From Falciphora oryzae (Eukaryota; Ascomycota; Sordariomycetes; Magnaporthales; Magnaporthaceae), in NCBI GenBank assembly GCA_000733355.1, contig JNVV01000087.1:48310-101297 (forward strand): 52,988 nucleotides of DNA, in the 5' to 3' direction. Positions 9,953-21,882 of this stretch are shown here, piece by piece (within the stretch, counting starts at the first letter, position 1; each line of letters starts with the position of its first letter). A program made the translations under genes and the position numbers. A model generated the notes under the pieces. It saw nothing but the letters and a program-made list of their open reading frames with translations, was not told the origin of the DNA and ran no database searches.

Positions 9953-11852
9953 CTAAATAGCTAAAACGTCACCAAGCGCAATCTTGCAAGAACTCCTGAA
10001 TCGTTCAATCATCGCTTGAAGGGCAGGCCCTAAAGAAGCCTGCATATCCGCGAATGGCGTTGCAGTATCTCGCTCTCCAGAGGTCTTCAAAGAAGACTTG
10101 GACGTAGCTGGGTATCCCCAACCACTCCGGCACGGCGGTGCTGGCCTCATTCCGGCAATACAGAACTCTGGGTGAATGCGCAGAACCTCAAGCCTCTCAT
10201 TCCCAGCAAGCCACCGCTGGATGTTATGAATCTTCAGTCCCGTTAGCACTAAAAGGCTTCTTGAACAGTCGCAAGAATTGTGTTCGTGTATACCACTTTG
10301 ACTTACGGCTGGTGCGATCGAATGCTCGTAGCACACAAGCCCCAAGCACTCCAGATTTGGCATCTCGCGCGTCAGTTGGGGAATATGTTGTGCCAAGCAC
10401 ACCTCGGGTGGCGATGGGGTACGAATCGCGGTTCCGTCCTCGGACAACGTGAAGTGCCTGAGCGTTCCCGCATGCTCCCGTATGGCCGGATGGAAATCCT
10501 CGAGCGAGAATTTGCTGCAGTTGCAGGGGGCATAAGAGATTCTCAGACTCTCGAGACCCTGGAAAGACTCGAGGAAGCGGAGGAGGATTCTCGGGTAGGA
10601 CGCCCCGGCGGTCTCCGGGCCTCGGGCTGGCCGATAGTCGATGTCGAAGTGCTTCACTCGAACCGGAAGCGGACGGCCGGCCTCATCCATGTGCGCCATT
10701 GTCGCATCGAGAAGGATGCCAAGGTTGACGCAGAGTCGCAGCGAGAGCGAGTCCAGATTATGAAGGCGAAATACGCTGACGAACTCCTCTGAACCCTCGC
10801 CGAAGTCGATTCCGTCCATGGACAGTCGCCGGAGACACGGGAACTGTAGCGGCCCCTGCGGCTGCGGCCGGTCTTGCGCGCGTGCAGTAGTGTCCTCCCC
10901 CAACTGTTGTCTAGACTTGATGGTGTCTATCATGGTCGCTGCATCCCAGCTCTCGCGGAAATTGTTGCAGTTGCGTGAATTTAGCAAGAAGCTTTAATGC
11001 GTGGTCCGAGCACTCTTCTCCTTGATCGATGCTATAGAGCCTATCGGTACTTTTCATCGCATTGACCTCAACGGGAGGCACCCTTGTGATTTTCAAGGTG
11101 ATTTGCCGTTGGGTGGTGGCAAGATGGAGAAGTAACTCGTCAGGAACCCGCGTTGTCATAGCCCAGCTGGACGACAAGTTTATTAGCAATGACAGACTAT
11201 GAGATTTTGTCTTGTTGTGTCGTTTGAAACGGCAGCAGGAACGCTAAGGAAGTGGTGACTCGCCTCAGTGATTGAAGTTGAGGGGCTCTGAGATTCTTGC
11301 AAAACTCTACCGCAGCCGCCGTGACGCGGGCTACTTCATTTGCAAAAAGGAGGCCCATGTATTCGTAGTAACCTGTGGAAGGATGTTAGTTGCTTTTAAG
11401 CAAGCCTGAATTGGTAAACTAGGACGCAATCACACTTGGGAATATTGGCCATTTTAATCCCGCTGAAAACAAATGGATTCCTTGTACCCCACCTTCACGG
11501 CCCGCTGGCCGTTGCTCATGCCAGTACACCACATGCATCAACATTTGCCTATACCATGTCCAACTGAAAAGCGCATCGGCTCGAGGTGCCTTGGTTCGAG
11601 GTTCTTTATCAGGGCAACCTTGCAGCTTTTGGCTCGGAGGATGCACTTCTGTTCTTGGCTGAGATTTTCCTCCTCGCCTAGGCACACCCGGACCGAGCTG
11701 TACAGCAACTCTGTCGAGATCTGACTCAGATGCTTGGAAGTGAGGCAGAGGGCCCAAAGATTGTGCCTCTCCAGAAGCTGGAAGATTTGGATGATCAGCC
11801 CCTGCGGAATAGAGCTGAGGCTGGGAGGTGGCTCCCCTGGAGTCCTGCCCAT
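9953..11852 (-). CDS. F-box protein with leucine-rich C-terminal region
   Basis: Likely exons (minus): 11852-11555, 11372-11243, 11166-10917, 10855-9953. All phases agree and give about 526 aa. The N-terminus from ATG 11852 has an F-box: SLSSIPQGLIIQIFQLLERH then LWALCLTSKHLSQISTELLY (about residues 10-55). The rest has leucine-rich strands such as LQFPCLRRLSMDG and FRLHNLDSLSLRL. F-box proteins bind Skp1 in SCF ubiquitin ligases, with the leucine-rich part usually selecting substrates; the substrate is unknown. The first intron has a clear branch and acceptor (ctaac...ccacag). The second and third donors (gttcct, gtctag) are weak, so those borders may move. It is convergent with the remnant upstream. 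The F-box call is firm; the repeat class is inferred. Confidence 0.7.
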
Positions 11853-12321
11853 CCCGGCTTCCACGCGAGCCGGAAACGGCAATGAAAGATGACGTGCAGG
11901 CTGGGGGCAACGAGGAGACGGCGTTCTAGGCGGTGGGATGCTCAGCCAATTTATAGACCTCTCCTAATACGATGTTTGTTTCTATTCTACGGAGCAGCTT
12001 GGGCCATCCGTCGTTTGCTTTGAGTTTTCCATGGGGTCGGTTTGAATCTACGCAAGCCGACGTCTGCGTGTGTACAGAGTCGTGCCGGGATCCACTTGGA
12101 TTGGTGTTCATGCATGGGTGAGCAACCGCGAATGCCGACGAATGCTGGCGTGGAAGTAAAGAATGTGGGCAAACTCGAGCCATACAGGCCGACTCTTCTC
12201 TGCGCCGCTACATCGTCGCATGGATACCAAACAGGCGACAATTGATGGCATCCAGCCAGGCGTACGACCTCGACATTTTGTGCTCGTTACCATCACGGAA
12301 ACTCCCCATTGGTTGTCATTA

Positions 12322-14173
12322 AGTCGGTGCACCCCCTGTCCGCGCACCCCCCTGTCCGCGCACTAGCTTAGGAAATAGCCTCAACAACAACGATATCTTT
12401 GTGATGCTAAAAAATAAAGCTATCCAATAACAATAATCTCATCCTGTATATCATCCTGTTCAGCTTCTTCCGGAGATTCCAATGGTGCTTCTGGATCCAT
12501 CAAAATCCCCCGTCTTTGCAGGTAAACCTGCCTCCCAGATACGAATGTCTGGTTGGGATCCGGAATAACCCTCTTCCTTTTTCTTTTTTGTACTGCCTCC
12601 AACTGTGCCTCCAGCGCTTTGATTTTTTGGGAAGCTGTAGTGATTTCCAAATCCTTTAGTTCAAAGCCCTTCCGGATTTTCCTAAACCACAGCCGCTTCG
12701 TGGGGGTAGTCGGGATAGTGCGGGAAAAATCCTCGATTTGGCTGGCCAACTCCCGAGTTTTTTTGGGGGTCCCCCAGTCTTTTTTGGCAGCGGTTGGTAG
12801 TTTAAGGGATTGTTGTTTTGCTTTTTTTTGTGCGGAATAACGGGGGCAGGCTTAGGGGCATTGTTATTATTGTTTTCGAGCAAAAGCCGGCTTATAAGGG
12901 GTTTCGCTATATTAACCGGCTATAACCCCGATGCTTTCCAACCCGATTTGATATTGGCTTCGATAACGGCTTTGTTTCGTGCGCTTCGATAAGCTATAAG
13001 AAACTCTCGTTTCCCGACTGCCGTAGAGCAGCAGAAAAGTGCCTGGCCTATAATAATGGCCCGATATTGTAATTTGAGGGGTGAATAGATTGATAAGTCG
13101 AGTGGTTAAAGAACGTGAGATGTATGGGCAGGCAAATATAAGAGAAAAACGTCGTTCTGATAGCAAAGAAATTGGAAACGCTTTGTAACGTGTGATCCGT
13201 GGACGTCGAGGATCAGGAGACGGGGGCCGGGGGGGTCCGGCCGGGTCCTTGGGAGGAAGACTTTTTGCAGCCATTTTATAGCCGCACGGTTTGTAGTCCA
13301 GCCGTTATCCGTACAGGTGAATTCCCAATCTTCGAATTGGCCGTTTCTGTCCGGGAACCATTGGTTTTGCACATGCTTTCCTTCAAAAATGATAAGGGGC
13401 CGTTGCTTAACCCCTGTTGCCGAAACGCATTCGATAAAGGAGGTCCATTGCCGTAATCCCGGCTCTTTTTTATGCAACGGCCGGGTCCCCGCAAGTCCTA
13501 AAACAAGCCCGTTGCCGATCCTGCCCTTTTGGAGACCGCCCTCATCCATATTGTGGCGGTTTTGAGGGGGGATTTCCTTAATCTCAGGGATATCTAGCTT
13601 TCGCCACCATTCCGTGATTATTTCCGTAGTGGCACCGTTTATACGGGCTTTTTCCATAGCTTTGCCTTTGTGGACTTGGATCTCTGGATTCCGGGCCAAA
13701 AATCCGGCTGCCTAACGCTTCCTAAAGGGTGCTTTATCGCCTGCCGTATGGAGGATCTCTTGCGCATAATAACGCAATTCTCCGTGGGTTGGGGGAAGCC
13801 CTAGGGCGGCCTGGATGGCTACCCATTTGGCCAGGTGTTTTTTTTGCACCGCGGAAAGCCGTTGGAACCGCTTTTGTGCTTGCTGATAGGGCTCGGCCCC
13901 TTTAATGCGGCCTCGTAGGGTGGACTCAGGTATCCCCTGATTAAAGGCGGCCGCCCGCCGGGACCAGCCCTTTCGCATTAAGGCGAAGGCTTCGGCGACG
14001 TTTTCTTCTGTCCAGCCCTTTTGCATCGACTTGGCTACAGAATGCACCAAAAATGAAGTTAAACGGATGAATTTTGATCAAAATATGGAAGATATAAAGT
14101 GTGCGTGGTGCCCGGGCCGAAAGATACATTAGTGCGCGGACAGGGGGGTGCGCGGACAGGGGGTGCACCGACT
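12322..14173 (-). mobile_element. Fot1/pogo-type DNA transposon copy 1 (1852 bp, degenerate)
   Basis: It is flanked by TA (12320-12321 and 14174-14175) with 44-bp perfect terminal inverted repeats starting AGTCGGTGCACCCCC. Each repeat contains the unit CCCCCTGTCCGCGCAC twice in tandem. The interior is one transposase gene on the minus strand. Size, TA target and DDD transposase place it in the Fot1/pogo branch of Tc1/mariner. The right end lies only about 100 bp upstream of the DUF1308 gene start, so the insertion sits in its promoter or 5' UTR. Confidence 0.92.
12420..14026 (-). pseudogene. Fot1/pogo transposase with nonsense codons and a frameshift
   Basis: The start is ATG at 14026 (MQKGWTEENVAEAFALMRKG). 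An N-terminal helix-turn-helix (AAAFNQGIPESTLRGRIKG) and CENP-B-like binding region are followed by a DDE-1 domain. The three catalytic aspartates are visible in NMDEGG, LLILDVHGSH and PLDLSIYS. Defects are TAG at about 13712-13714 where FRKRW is expected; TAA in HVL*PLDL near 13106, where Gln is expected; TAG in SGL*PVNI near 12910, where Trp is expected; and a frame change in the homopolymer stretch near 12750. The remaining frame runs to the stop at 12420. All three nonsense changes are C:G to T:A, consistent with RIP. Confidence 0.85.
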
Positions 14174-14275
14174 TACTCTGCACGCAAATTTTGTCGTCAA
14201 GCCCCAGCTCTAGCGGGGTTGCAATGCCCCGCGGAAAGCTCCAGTCTCCCTCTGGCCGGCATATCCACCAAGAAA

Positions 14276-16105
14276 ATGCCTGCGTCCCGGCCAAGCGGTG
14301 GCGAGCCGCCAGTCACCGCCCAAGCAGCGGCGACTGTCCGCGACATGGAAGAGGCGCAGCGGCGGGCACATGTCTTGCTGGGGGAGCTGCAATGCCTCCT
14401 TGAAAGGACTACAATCGGCGGCGGGGCAAGGCGCACGGGACGAGACATGGCCGGCAGTCAAGACTCTGCTAGCGCCGGCGGAGTTGGTCGGATCGAAATT
14501 CCAGGCGATGCTGCTGCTGTGCGGTCCAAGCCCAATTCCGTGAATGGGCTCCGGCCCCTCTACAGGCGGATCGAGGCCGAGATGCGTGGCCACGAGAGGG
14601 CTCTGGATGAGTTCAAGGCACGATTTTCTGGTATCCTAATAGCAGATGCTTCCGGCTACGGAGATTCTAGCGTTGGCCCCTCGTCCCCTGCCCCCGAGAC
14701 GGCAATTATGGGTGAGGCGCTTGTTGCAGCTGAGAAAAGGATCCGTAGCCGCATTGATTGCTCCAACCTCCCGTCCGCCGAAGCGCAGTGGGCCATCATC
14801 AAGCGGTGCCGTGACCTCAAAGCCGTTGGACAGAAGTTTGAGAAGGGGGACAAGCAGAGCGGGAAGCAGGAAACCCAAGCGAGAGGGAACGAGCGCACAA
14901 AGGAGGTGGCTCTTGTCGATGCGGTCGTGAACGGCGGGGCGACATGGCTTCGTGTGCTGGGAATGACCGAGTCACGACTGCTGCACGAGATGGCGGAGGC
15001 TGGCTGGGACTGGGGCGGAAAAGACCGTGAAGACGAAGCATATGGCCCTCAAACGATGGGCAGCGTCAGCTCCGAGGACGACGACGACGACGACGACGAC
15101 ATGGACACGATCTCCCTTGTCCAGACCGCCCAGGGGCTCATACAGGCGGCCAGATGTCACAGCCGCAGCCACCGCCCCCGCACGCTGCACATTGTGCTCA
15201 CCCGAGTCAGGGAGCAATCGCACACAGAAATCGGCCGCCTCCTCCGCAGGGTGCGCAGAATGGGCAGCCAGGCAGACGGTCTCTCAATGCCAATCGTCGT
15301 CGACGCCGCCGACTCCCCCTTCTGCACCAGCCCCTCCCCACCGCCCGACGCCGCGCTGCAGAACCTAGCGCCTCCCGCGCCGGCCAGCGACGCCCTCGGC
15401 CGCGTCGTGAGCGTCGGCCCCGTCGCGAACCTGGACGCCAGCACCCTGATGGCGCTGATCTCGGACATCTCGCACGCGCACGTGCCGGAGCAGCCGTGGC
15501 ACCGCCAGGACATCCGCAAGCAGGTCCGGGCCGAGCTGTCGGGCGTCGGGCCGACCGTCGCCGGGTTCCTGTACCCGCTGCTCGCGGGGCGCGAGCTGGT
15601 GTGCACGCTGGGCGCGGCGCGGCGCGTGCGGCAGATCGTCGACACGCTGGGCTCGGGCGGCGAGCCGGCGCGCTTGGCGGCCCTGCTGCCTGTGGACACG
15701 GGGTTGGGCACCGAGGAGGCGAGGCGCGAGCTGCAGCGGCACTCGATCCATCCGGTCCCGCCCTCCCTGCGGCTGCCGATTAGGGTGGTTGACGCCGGGA
15801 TGGCGGCGCGCTGGGAGGCGCTTGTCGAGGAGGGAGCCCTGCCTCAGGTGGCGGGCTCTGTGGCGCGGGACCTGCTCAACGAGGTCAACATGGAGTCGTT
15901 TTTGTACGGGTGGGAGGCCGGGGTGACGACGGTCACGGCGAATCAGACGCTGGCGCAGCAAATTCTCAAGAGGATCGAGAGCGAGCGGGACCACTCGCCG
16001 TCCAGCAAGGCAGGCGACAAGGGGAAACAGGTTCCACGGCTCTATGTCCACACGGTTCGGAGGTCATTGGGAGCGGGACAGCAGGTGGGCGGGGTTGACC
16101 ATTAG
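14276..16105 (+). CDS. DUF1308 (UPF0415, C7orf25-like) protein
   Basis: A single-exon gene of about 609 aa from ATG 14276 (context agaaaATGcc). The open frame extends upstream only into the neighbouring transposon, which fixes this start. Family features are VDAVVNGGATWLRVLG in the middle, NLDASTLMALISDISHAHV (the start of the DUF1308 core, about residues 385-405), and ELVCTLGAARRVRQIVDTLG followed by GGEPARLAALL. These align by eye with the conserved blocks of the animal C7orf25/UPF0415 family, whose core is a PIN-like fold of unknown biochemical role. Fungal additions are a run of eight aspartates (about 15077-15100) preceding MDTISLVQTAQGLIQAAR, and an unstructured C-terminal tail. The codons are GC-rich and the frame is intact. 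A transposon about 100 bp upstream may affect expression. Confidence 0.85.
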   Translation: MPASRPSGGEPPVTAQAAATVRDMEEAQRRAHVLLGELQCLLERTTIGGGARRTGRDMAGSQDSASAGGVGRIEIPGDAAAVRSKPNSVNGLRPLYRRIEAEMRGHERALDEFKARFSGILIADASGYGDSSVGPSSPAPETAIMGEALVAAEKRIRSRIDCSNLPSAEAQWAIIKRCRDLKAVGQKFEKGDKQSGKQETQARGNERTKEVALVDAVVNGGATWLRVLGMTESRLLHEMAEAGWDWGGKDREDEAYGPQTMGSVSSEDDDDDDDDMDTISLVQTAQGLIQAARCHSRSHRPRTLHIVLTRVREQSHTEIGRLLRRVRRMGSQADGLSMPIVVDAADSPFCTSPSPPPDAALQNLAPPAPASDALGRVVSVGPVANLDASTLMALISDISHAHVPEQPWHRQDIRKQVRAELSGVGPTVAGFLYPLLAGRELVCTLGAARRVRQIVDTLGSGGEPARLAALLPVDTGLGTEEARRELQRHSIHPVPPSLRLPIRVVDAGMAARWEALVEEGALPQVAGSVARDLLNEVNMESFLYGWEAGVTTVTANQTLAQQILKRIESERDHSPSSKAGDKGKQVPRLYVHTVRRSLGAGQQVGGVDH

Positions 16106-17240
16106 TCCGTTAACCCACTCGGGGCGCGGCCGGTATCTAGATAGTACGTAATTGCCCGAGCTCGGGCGTTGCCGTCATTTGCGGCCGAGAGTGCGGCGCT
16201 CCAAAGAAAATCGGGGTAATTGGTAATTGGTAAGCGGGCGCCGGCTATCGGGACACACCCGACGACAATGGCTTTGGGTTTCTTACTCAGCCTGGGCACC
16301 AACCGTCGCCGTTGCTGCCAGAAACCGATAGCAGCCGGTTCATTCGGCATCGGCTCCCACCTGCAGACAGCATTGCCTAGCTTGTATGCGCCTTTAAACG
16401 GGCAACAATCCACTGCTTTCTGTTCACCGCCTCCCCTCCAAGGTGTCCAAGGCGGGGGAAGGTTTCAACAACGCGCGAGCCGGTCCACAGTTGGCCGAAT
16501 TCCTTGCAGCTGGCCCCGTCACGGCCGTTTGATACCAGGGCGATCAATCCAGCAGCTTCTATCCGATTCAGTGTTGTGTGATGCAGCCCATGGTAGGCCT
16601 CCACGTTGGGCGTTTTGGAAGCCCCTGACTCGATAATGGATCCTGTGCGGCCGCAAGGTCGGGAGAGCAACTTCGAGCGGCCGCAACTCAAAGCGCAGCT
16701 ATCACTTGACGGAGTCTGTTCCAAGCTTTTGGTCAACGAATTAGATTGGCGGTTAATTTATTTTTTCTTACTATTAGGATCCTTAGGATCTCTTTTCTTT
16801 GAAATATTGACCGACAACACGCGAACCACACCCTTTTGCAGCTCCTTCATCCCACTCAGATTCCTCAGTTTCCAAGAGCTGGGGATCTTGCTCGAGTGGG
16901 GGTGGGACCACAATACTCAAGACGCGTCCCCATTTGTCGGCTCCTTCCTTGTCAAACGATAATACGGGGTGAAAAGCCGCCGGGGTTGGGGGCTGTTGGT
17001 GACGAACGGCTCGGGTGGGATTGAATCGACAGGCATAACGGCGATCCGCAGCTTCCCGAGTGGGCTGTGGCCTTGACACGTCTGCACCTGCCGCCCCCCA
17101 CCGACAGTATTAAAGATGTCGTCCCCCTCCTGCTAGGCGAGTATCCAGATCGCTCGTTGAATGCTGGACATCAACCCATCCGCTCATCCACGCAAGAGAT
17201 ACCAGGCCGCCCAAGCAAACCAACCCCTCCACCTCCAGCA
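16106..17240. other. Intergenic region, no supported gene
   Basis: This stretch lies between the DUF1308 gene and the GST-like gene. Short open frames exist on both strands, but none shows family motifs, splice signals or a consistent codon pattern. The last 150 bp or so should hold the promoter and 5' UTR of the gene at 17241; no TATA box stands out. Confidence 0.6.
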
Positions 17241-18034
17241 ATGGCTCCCTTCGCTACCATTTACTCCTACCCGGAGAACCCCCGCGTTAAGCGGGTAAGT
17301 GGACACCGCCGGCAAACCCCACACCCCCTCCCAAGCCCCTGGCCGCGGGGCAGCCCCCTTCCACGAAAGCCACCAGCCGCGGGGCCATGCCGCTGACACA
17401 CCACGCCGCGCAGGCCCAGGTCGTCGCCGCCCTGAACGGGCTCGAGCTCAACGTGCCGGGCCCGGCCGAGTTCCAGTTCGGCGTCGCCAACCAGACGCCC
17501 GAGTTCCTGGCCAAGTTCCCGCTCGGCAAGGTGCCCGCTATGGAGACGGCCGACGGCGTGCGCCTGACCGAGGGCGGCGCCATCTGCGCCCACATCGCCG
17601 CCTCGGGCCCGCTGGCCGACCAGCTGCTGGGCGCGTCCGTCGCCGAGCGCTCGCTGGTCTGGCGCTGGTCGCTCTACGCCGACTCGGAGCTCACCGGCAA
17701 CGCCATGGCCATCTTCCTCAGCTGGGTCATCAAAGTGTTCCCCAACACCACGGCCGCCTACGACACCGCCGCCGCCGGCTTCCAGCGCGCCCTCGTCGCC
17801 CTCGACACCGAGCTCAAGGGCGGCAAGGCCTTCCTGGTCGGCGACAAGCTCTCCATGGCCGACATCATGATCGGCGGCGCCCTCTTCTTCATCTCGGGCT
17901 TTCTGCTCGACGCCGAGATGGCCAAGGTCGCCCCCAACGTCGTCAAGTACATGGCGGGCCTCAGCGCCATCCCCGAGATCAAGAACGTCTTTGGCGAGTT
18001 CAAGCCGGCCGACGTCAGGGTCGCCAAGGAGTAA
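17241..18034 (+). CDS. Glutathione S-transferase-like protein, EF1B-gamma N-domain type
   Basis: Two exons, 17241-17294 and 17414-18034, giving 224 aa. The intron has a GTAAGT donor, a gctgac branch sequence near 17390 and a cgcgcag acceptor. The protein begins MAPFATIYSYPENPRVKR and continues into a thioredoxin-like GST N-domain (AEFQFGVANQTPEFLAKFPLGKVPAME, ending in the glutathione-site-like LTEGGAICAHIA). The C-domain helical part includes FLVGDKLSMADIMIG (about residues 160-175). This is the GST half of elongation factor 1B-gamma. Full EF1B-gamma is about twice as long and carries a C-terminal EF1G domain that is absent here, so this is a GST-only paralogue, probably soluble and glutathione-binding. 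A translation role should not be assumed. Confidence 0.88.
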
Positions 18035-18691
18035 AAAGAAGGACGCTGGGAACTATGGCATTGGCGCGCGGGCGACGCAACGGAGGGGATCGTGGGCCTT
18101 GGGCACCGAGATATCCATCCCGCTGCGACGGGATATGACTAGGTACACAAGAGACGACGCGGCGGCCAAAAAAGGCCGGATGACGAAATGTGATTGATAT
18201 ACCAGGCACGGATATAAAATTAAGGGTTACGTCGTACACCGCATGCAGCGTGACCGCCGCTGACCAGCAGTCCAAATGTCCTTTTCCGTTTGAAAGAAAA
18301 AAAAAAAAAAAAAAAAAAGGAAAGAGGACGGAGGAAAAGGAGTAGGGAGAAGGGAAAGGAGAAAAGAGGGAAGGAACGGGAGGAACTAGGGCAATGGGCG
18401 AACCCCTGGGTTCCAAATAACGCGGTCGCCCACAGCCGGGAAATTACCACGACCGTTGGCAGGCAGTTGCGATCGCGAGATGCATGGTCCTTTGCAGCCA
18501 GGGTGAAGCGGGGCCATTACGCACTAACAGGAACAAAAAGCCGGGGCGCCTGCCTGCCTGTTGAGCCGCCCTCGGACGGTGGAACGAACACACGCAGTCC
18601 CTTCGAGTCTTCCCTCGTGCACGGTTTGTACGCCAATCCGTCCAGGCAAACACAACAGCAGGGACACATCCGAAGCGTCGAGCAGTTCACC
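18035..18691. other. Intergenic region with a purine-rich A-run
   Basis: It contains a run of about 20 A bases at 18297-18318 followed by a G/A-rich stretch to about 18390. No gene was seen. The right part is the promoter and 5' UTR of the monooxygenase gene. Confidence 0.6.
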
Positions 18692-20812
18692 ATGTCAACA
18701 GGCCCGGCCCGCGTGGCCGTGATTGGCGCTGGTGCGTAGCAAGCAACCTTCTTCCATCGCGAAACGAGCGTTGCCCGAGCTGACTTGAAGTTGAACGAAC
18801 CCGGGGAAAAAAAAAAGGTCCGGCCGGCCTGGCCGCCATCAAGTCGCTCCAGGAGGAGGGCTTCCACGTCACCGGCTTAGAGCGCCGGTCCGCTGCAGGC
18901 GGCCTATGGGCCTTCTCCGACGACCCCAGCTGCACCTCGGCGACGACGGGCACCCGGTACCAGATGAGCAAGTTTATTGTGGGGGCTTTCCTCTCGGAGC
19001 GCTGCACGCCGAGGAAATGGACTCAGTGAGCTGTCTGCTAACCCAGTTCGTGTCGCGCAGTCGTGCTTTACGGACTTTCCGTTCCCTGATGGTACCCATC
19101 CTCTCTGCCTCGACACCTCTTCACACACGAGTTGGTAATGCATCGGGCTGGGACTCTAACTTTACCCCTTCCCTTGGCAACAAGACTTCCCAAGGTTTCC
19201 CATGGCGGAGCACATGGCAAGCTACTACCAGTCTTACGCGGAGCACTTCGGCCTGGTCGACAAGATCCGGTTCAACACGGTCGTGAGCTCGGTCCGGCGC
19301 GGCGGCGACGACAAGGCCTGGCTGCTGGACATCGAGGGCGAGGAGGAGCCTCTGCCGTTTGACAAGGTCCTGGTAGCCGCCGGCACCGAGACAAAACCCA
19401 AGCCACTCCCAGAGTTCGAGGGGCTGGAGCAGTTTGAGGGCAGGGTTATCCACTCGCAGGCGTACAAACGGTGAGTCGCGGGGTCTCGCCACGCCTGTTT
19501 TGTTGGGTGTGTTTGCTGATGTTGCGGCGGGGGTATCAGACCAGAGGACTTCAAAGGTCTGAACGTGGTGGTGATCGGGCAGGGGAACACTGCGTGCGAC
19601 TGCGCCGTGGTACGTCTTCTCTGCGCCCCTCGACTCCTAGCACAGACCTCCCTCGCCCGTGCGGGAAAAGGGATCGCCCGCTGACGTACAGACATTGACA
19701 CTCCCATGAACTCGCGGTCGCAGGAACTTGCCCCGCACGCCCAAAACGTCTACCTCGCGCACCGACGCCGCGCGATCGTGGTCCCGCGCAACGTGGACGG
19801 GCAGCGCTACGACCGCTTCCTGAGCTGGCGCCTGGCGCGCATCAGCTTCTGGCTGCAGGCGCATGCGCCCGCGGTGTACCGGCGCCTGATGCACCTGCAA
19901 CTCTCGGTCGTCGCGCGCAAGGCGTGGGGCAGCGGCAAGGCCGGCGAGGACGCGCTGCTGGGCAGCTCGCCGGCGCTGGCGACCAACATTGCGAGCCTGG
20001 TCGTCAACGACGACTTGGTGCCGCTGCTGCGCGGCGGGGGGATCACGGCGACGCGAGCGGTGAAGAGGTTCGTCGGGCCCCGGGAGCTGGAGATGGAGGA
20101 CGGCGAGGTGGTGCGGGACGTGGACGCCGTGATTGCATGCACTGGCTACACCTCGTCGCTCGGGGTGCTGGCGCCGGGGGTGCTGGAGTACTGCGGCGAC
20201 GACGACGACGCGCCGGCTCCGTCGTCATCGGAGGAGGAGGATACAGGAGGAGCGAAGATGCCCCCGCCGCCGAGGGTGCCGCGGCTGTACCGCAACATCT
20301 TCCCGCCGCGCTGGGCGGACTCGCTGGCCTGCCTCAATCATCTGGTCCTGATCCACGCGGCGGTGCAGCGCGAGGTGGCGGGCATGGCGGTGGCGCAGGT
20401 GTGGGCGGGCAAGACGGCACTGCCGCCGCGGGCCGAGATGGAGGCGCAGGCGGACGAGCAGGCACGCGGCTACCGGGCACGGCAGCAGCAACAGCCCAGG
20501 ATCGCGCAGCCCGAGGGCCTGGTCGTGGACGTGCACTCCTGGCTCCGCTGGGTCGACGAGGCGGCCGGGTCGGGCGTGTACGCGTCGCTGGGCTGGACGT
20601 GGCGCGGGGTGTGGTTTTTCCTGCGCGAGCCCAGGTTGTGCCTGCGCATGGCCTGGGGCGTCAACTCGCCACACATCTATAGGTACTTCGAGACGGGCAA
20701 GAGGAGGACGTGGGACGGCGCCCGGGAGGCCATTGTGCGCGTCAACGAGCAGAGCGAAACCGATGCGAGGCTCGGGGCGGAGGGGGCGCACCCGACGGCG
20801 GCGGGGAAGTAG
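18692..20812 (+). CDS. Flavin-containing monooxygenase
   Basis: Six exons read from splice signals: 18692-18731, 18818-18978, 19061-19091, 19185-19470, 19540-19609, 19724-20812. Phases agree and give 558 aa. The FAD-binding GxGxxG is VIGAGPAGLAAI (about residues 10-21), split by intron 1. The FMO signature FEGRVIHSQAY spans the end of exon 4. The NADPH-binding motif is VVVIGQGNTACDCAVEL (exons 5-6). The family uses NADPH and O2 to oxygenate N or S atoms of small substrates; the substrate here is unknown. Two introns are less standard: intron 1 ends in an A-run before its AG, and intron 2 starts with GTGGGG. An acidic low-complexity insert follows LEYCGDDDDAP (about 20190-20260). It lies between the GST-like gene and the permease with no sign of co-regulation. 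Confidence 0.87.
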
Positions 20813-21882
20813 GACCGGAGGTGTTGCGTGCAATTGAAGGCATCTTGCATTCTCGCTTTGCCGGCCTTCAAGACTGGACTGCAATCAGGGGCCCCAGTTT
20901 TGATAAGCTCATGTGGGGTTGGGTGGATCCCAGCTTGAATTCCGACACTTGGTCGGGCACCCGCGCTGGACGGCAATCGTCGGCATTTGCCATCAACTTT
21001 GACGACTTCCAGCAAGGACAAACCTGCCGTACAGACCTAAAACATCTTTGATTAGCGGCACGGCAGGACACAAAGCGCAGCACTAGGCCAACTTTATTAG
21101 CAGCCAATTCATGTTTTGAGGTCTTTTCTAGCAAAAGACTGAGCCTCGCCAGGATACCCCGAGACGCGCCAAGAGATAACGTGCGGGGGCACTCCGCAGC
21201 CCCATTTCCCATCGACGCGTCACCAGGGATGGACCCAGCATCTGTGCGCGATAAAGCATGCGTCGGTCAACAAGCGTCGTCGCTAGCTGGCGCGCTGGTT
21301 GAACAGCGACCTCGGACCCAAGCTTTTGATCACCAGGCCGCCGAGTCCGTTGTCAAGCCGGGTCGGGTCACGGATCGCCCAACAGCTGCTGACACTGACG
21401 CACGAGTTGGCTGCGCCTGACGGTCAGCCAAGACGATGATGGCCTCGGCAACCGGCCTGCACCTGCCCGCGAGAGTTTAGCGTGCCCTGTCCCCACCAAG
21501 CCCGGCCCTTTTCCCCGCGCCCCCACTGCCGACCGAGCTCTGGAAATGGAAACGGCCCATGGGGTGGTGCTGATGGCGATGCCCATTCGGAGTTGCCAAT
21601 CTCGAAGATTGGGAAAACCGCCGTCGCCACAATGCGTCGTTACATTGCGATGGACCCCGTCGACGTCCAGGCGATCGCCCCAGGCTTTTTTTTTTTTTTT
21701 TTTTTTACCTTTTGCCTTGCCAGGCAGTCCACGTGTGCGTCCGTCGGCAACTTCCACGAAGACGGAAACCTTGAGCCAACGCCAACCGGGCTCCTCACCG
21801 CCGACCAGGTCAAACCCGCCACTAGACACGCGCCGCGCTTGCGCCGAGGAGAAACGGAGAGGACTCGCCGACCGCCACCACG
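20813..21882. other. Intergenic region upstream of the permease
   Basis: No gene is supported. A T-run (21687-21706) and CT-rich stretches precede the permease start and are plausible promoter or 5' UTR sequence. Confidence 0.55.

Noticed and set aside
15077..15783. Long Arg/Pro/Ala-rich frames on both strands over the DUF1308 gene
   Set aside because: Shadow frames caused by the high GC content of the conserved gene.
19924..20884. Gly/Arg-rich frames overlapping the monooxygenase
   Set aside because: Shadow frames of the last FMO exon; the FMO frame has the conserved motifs.
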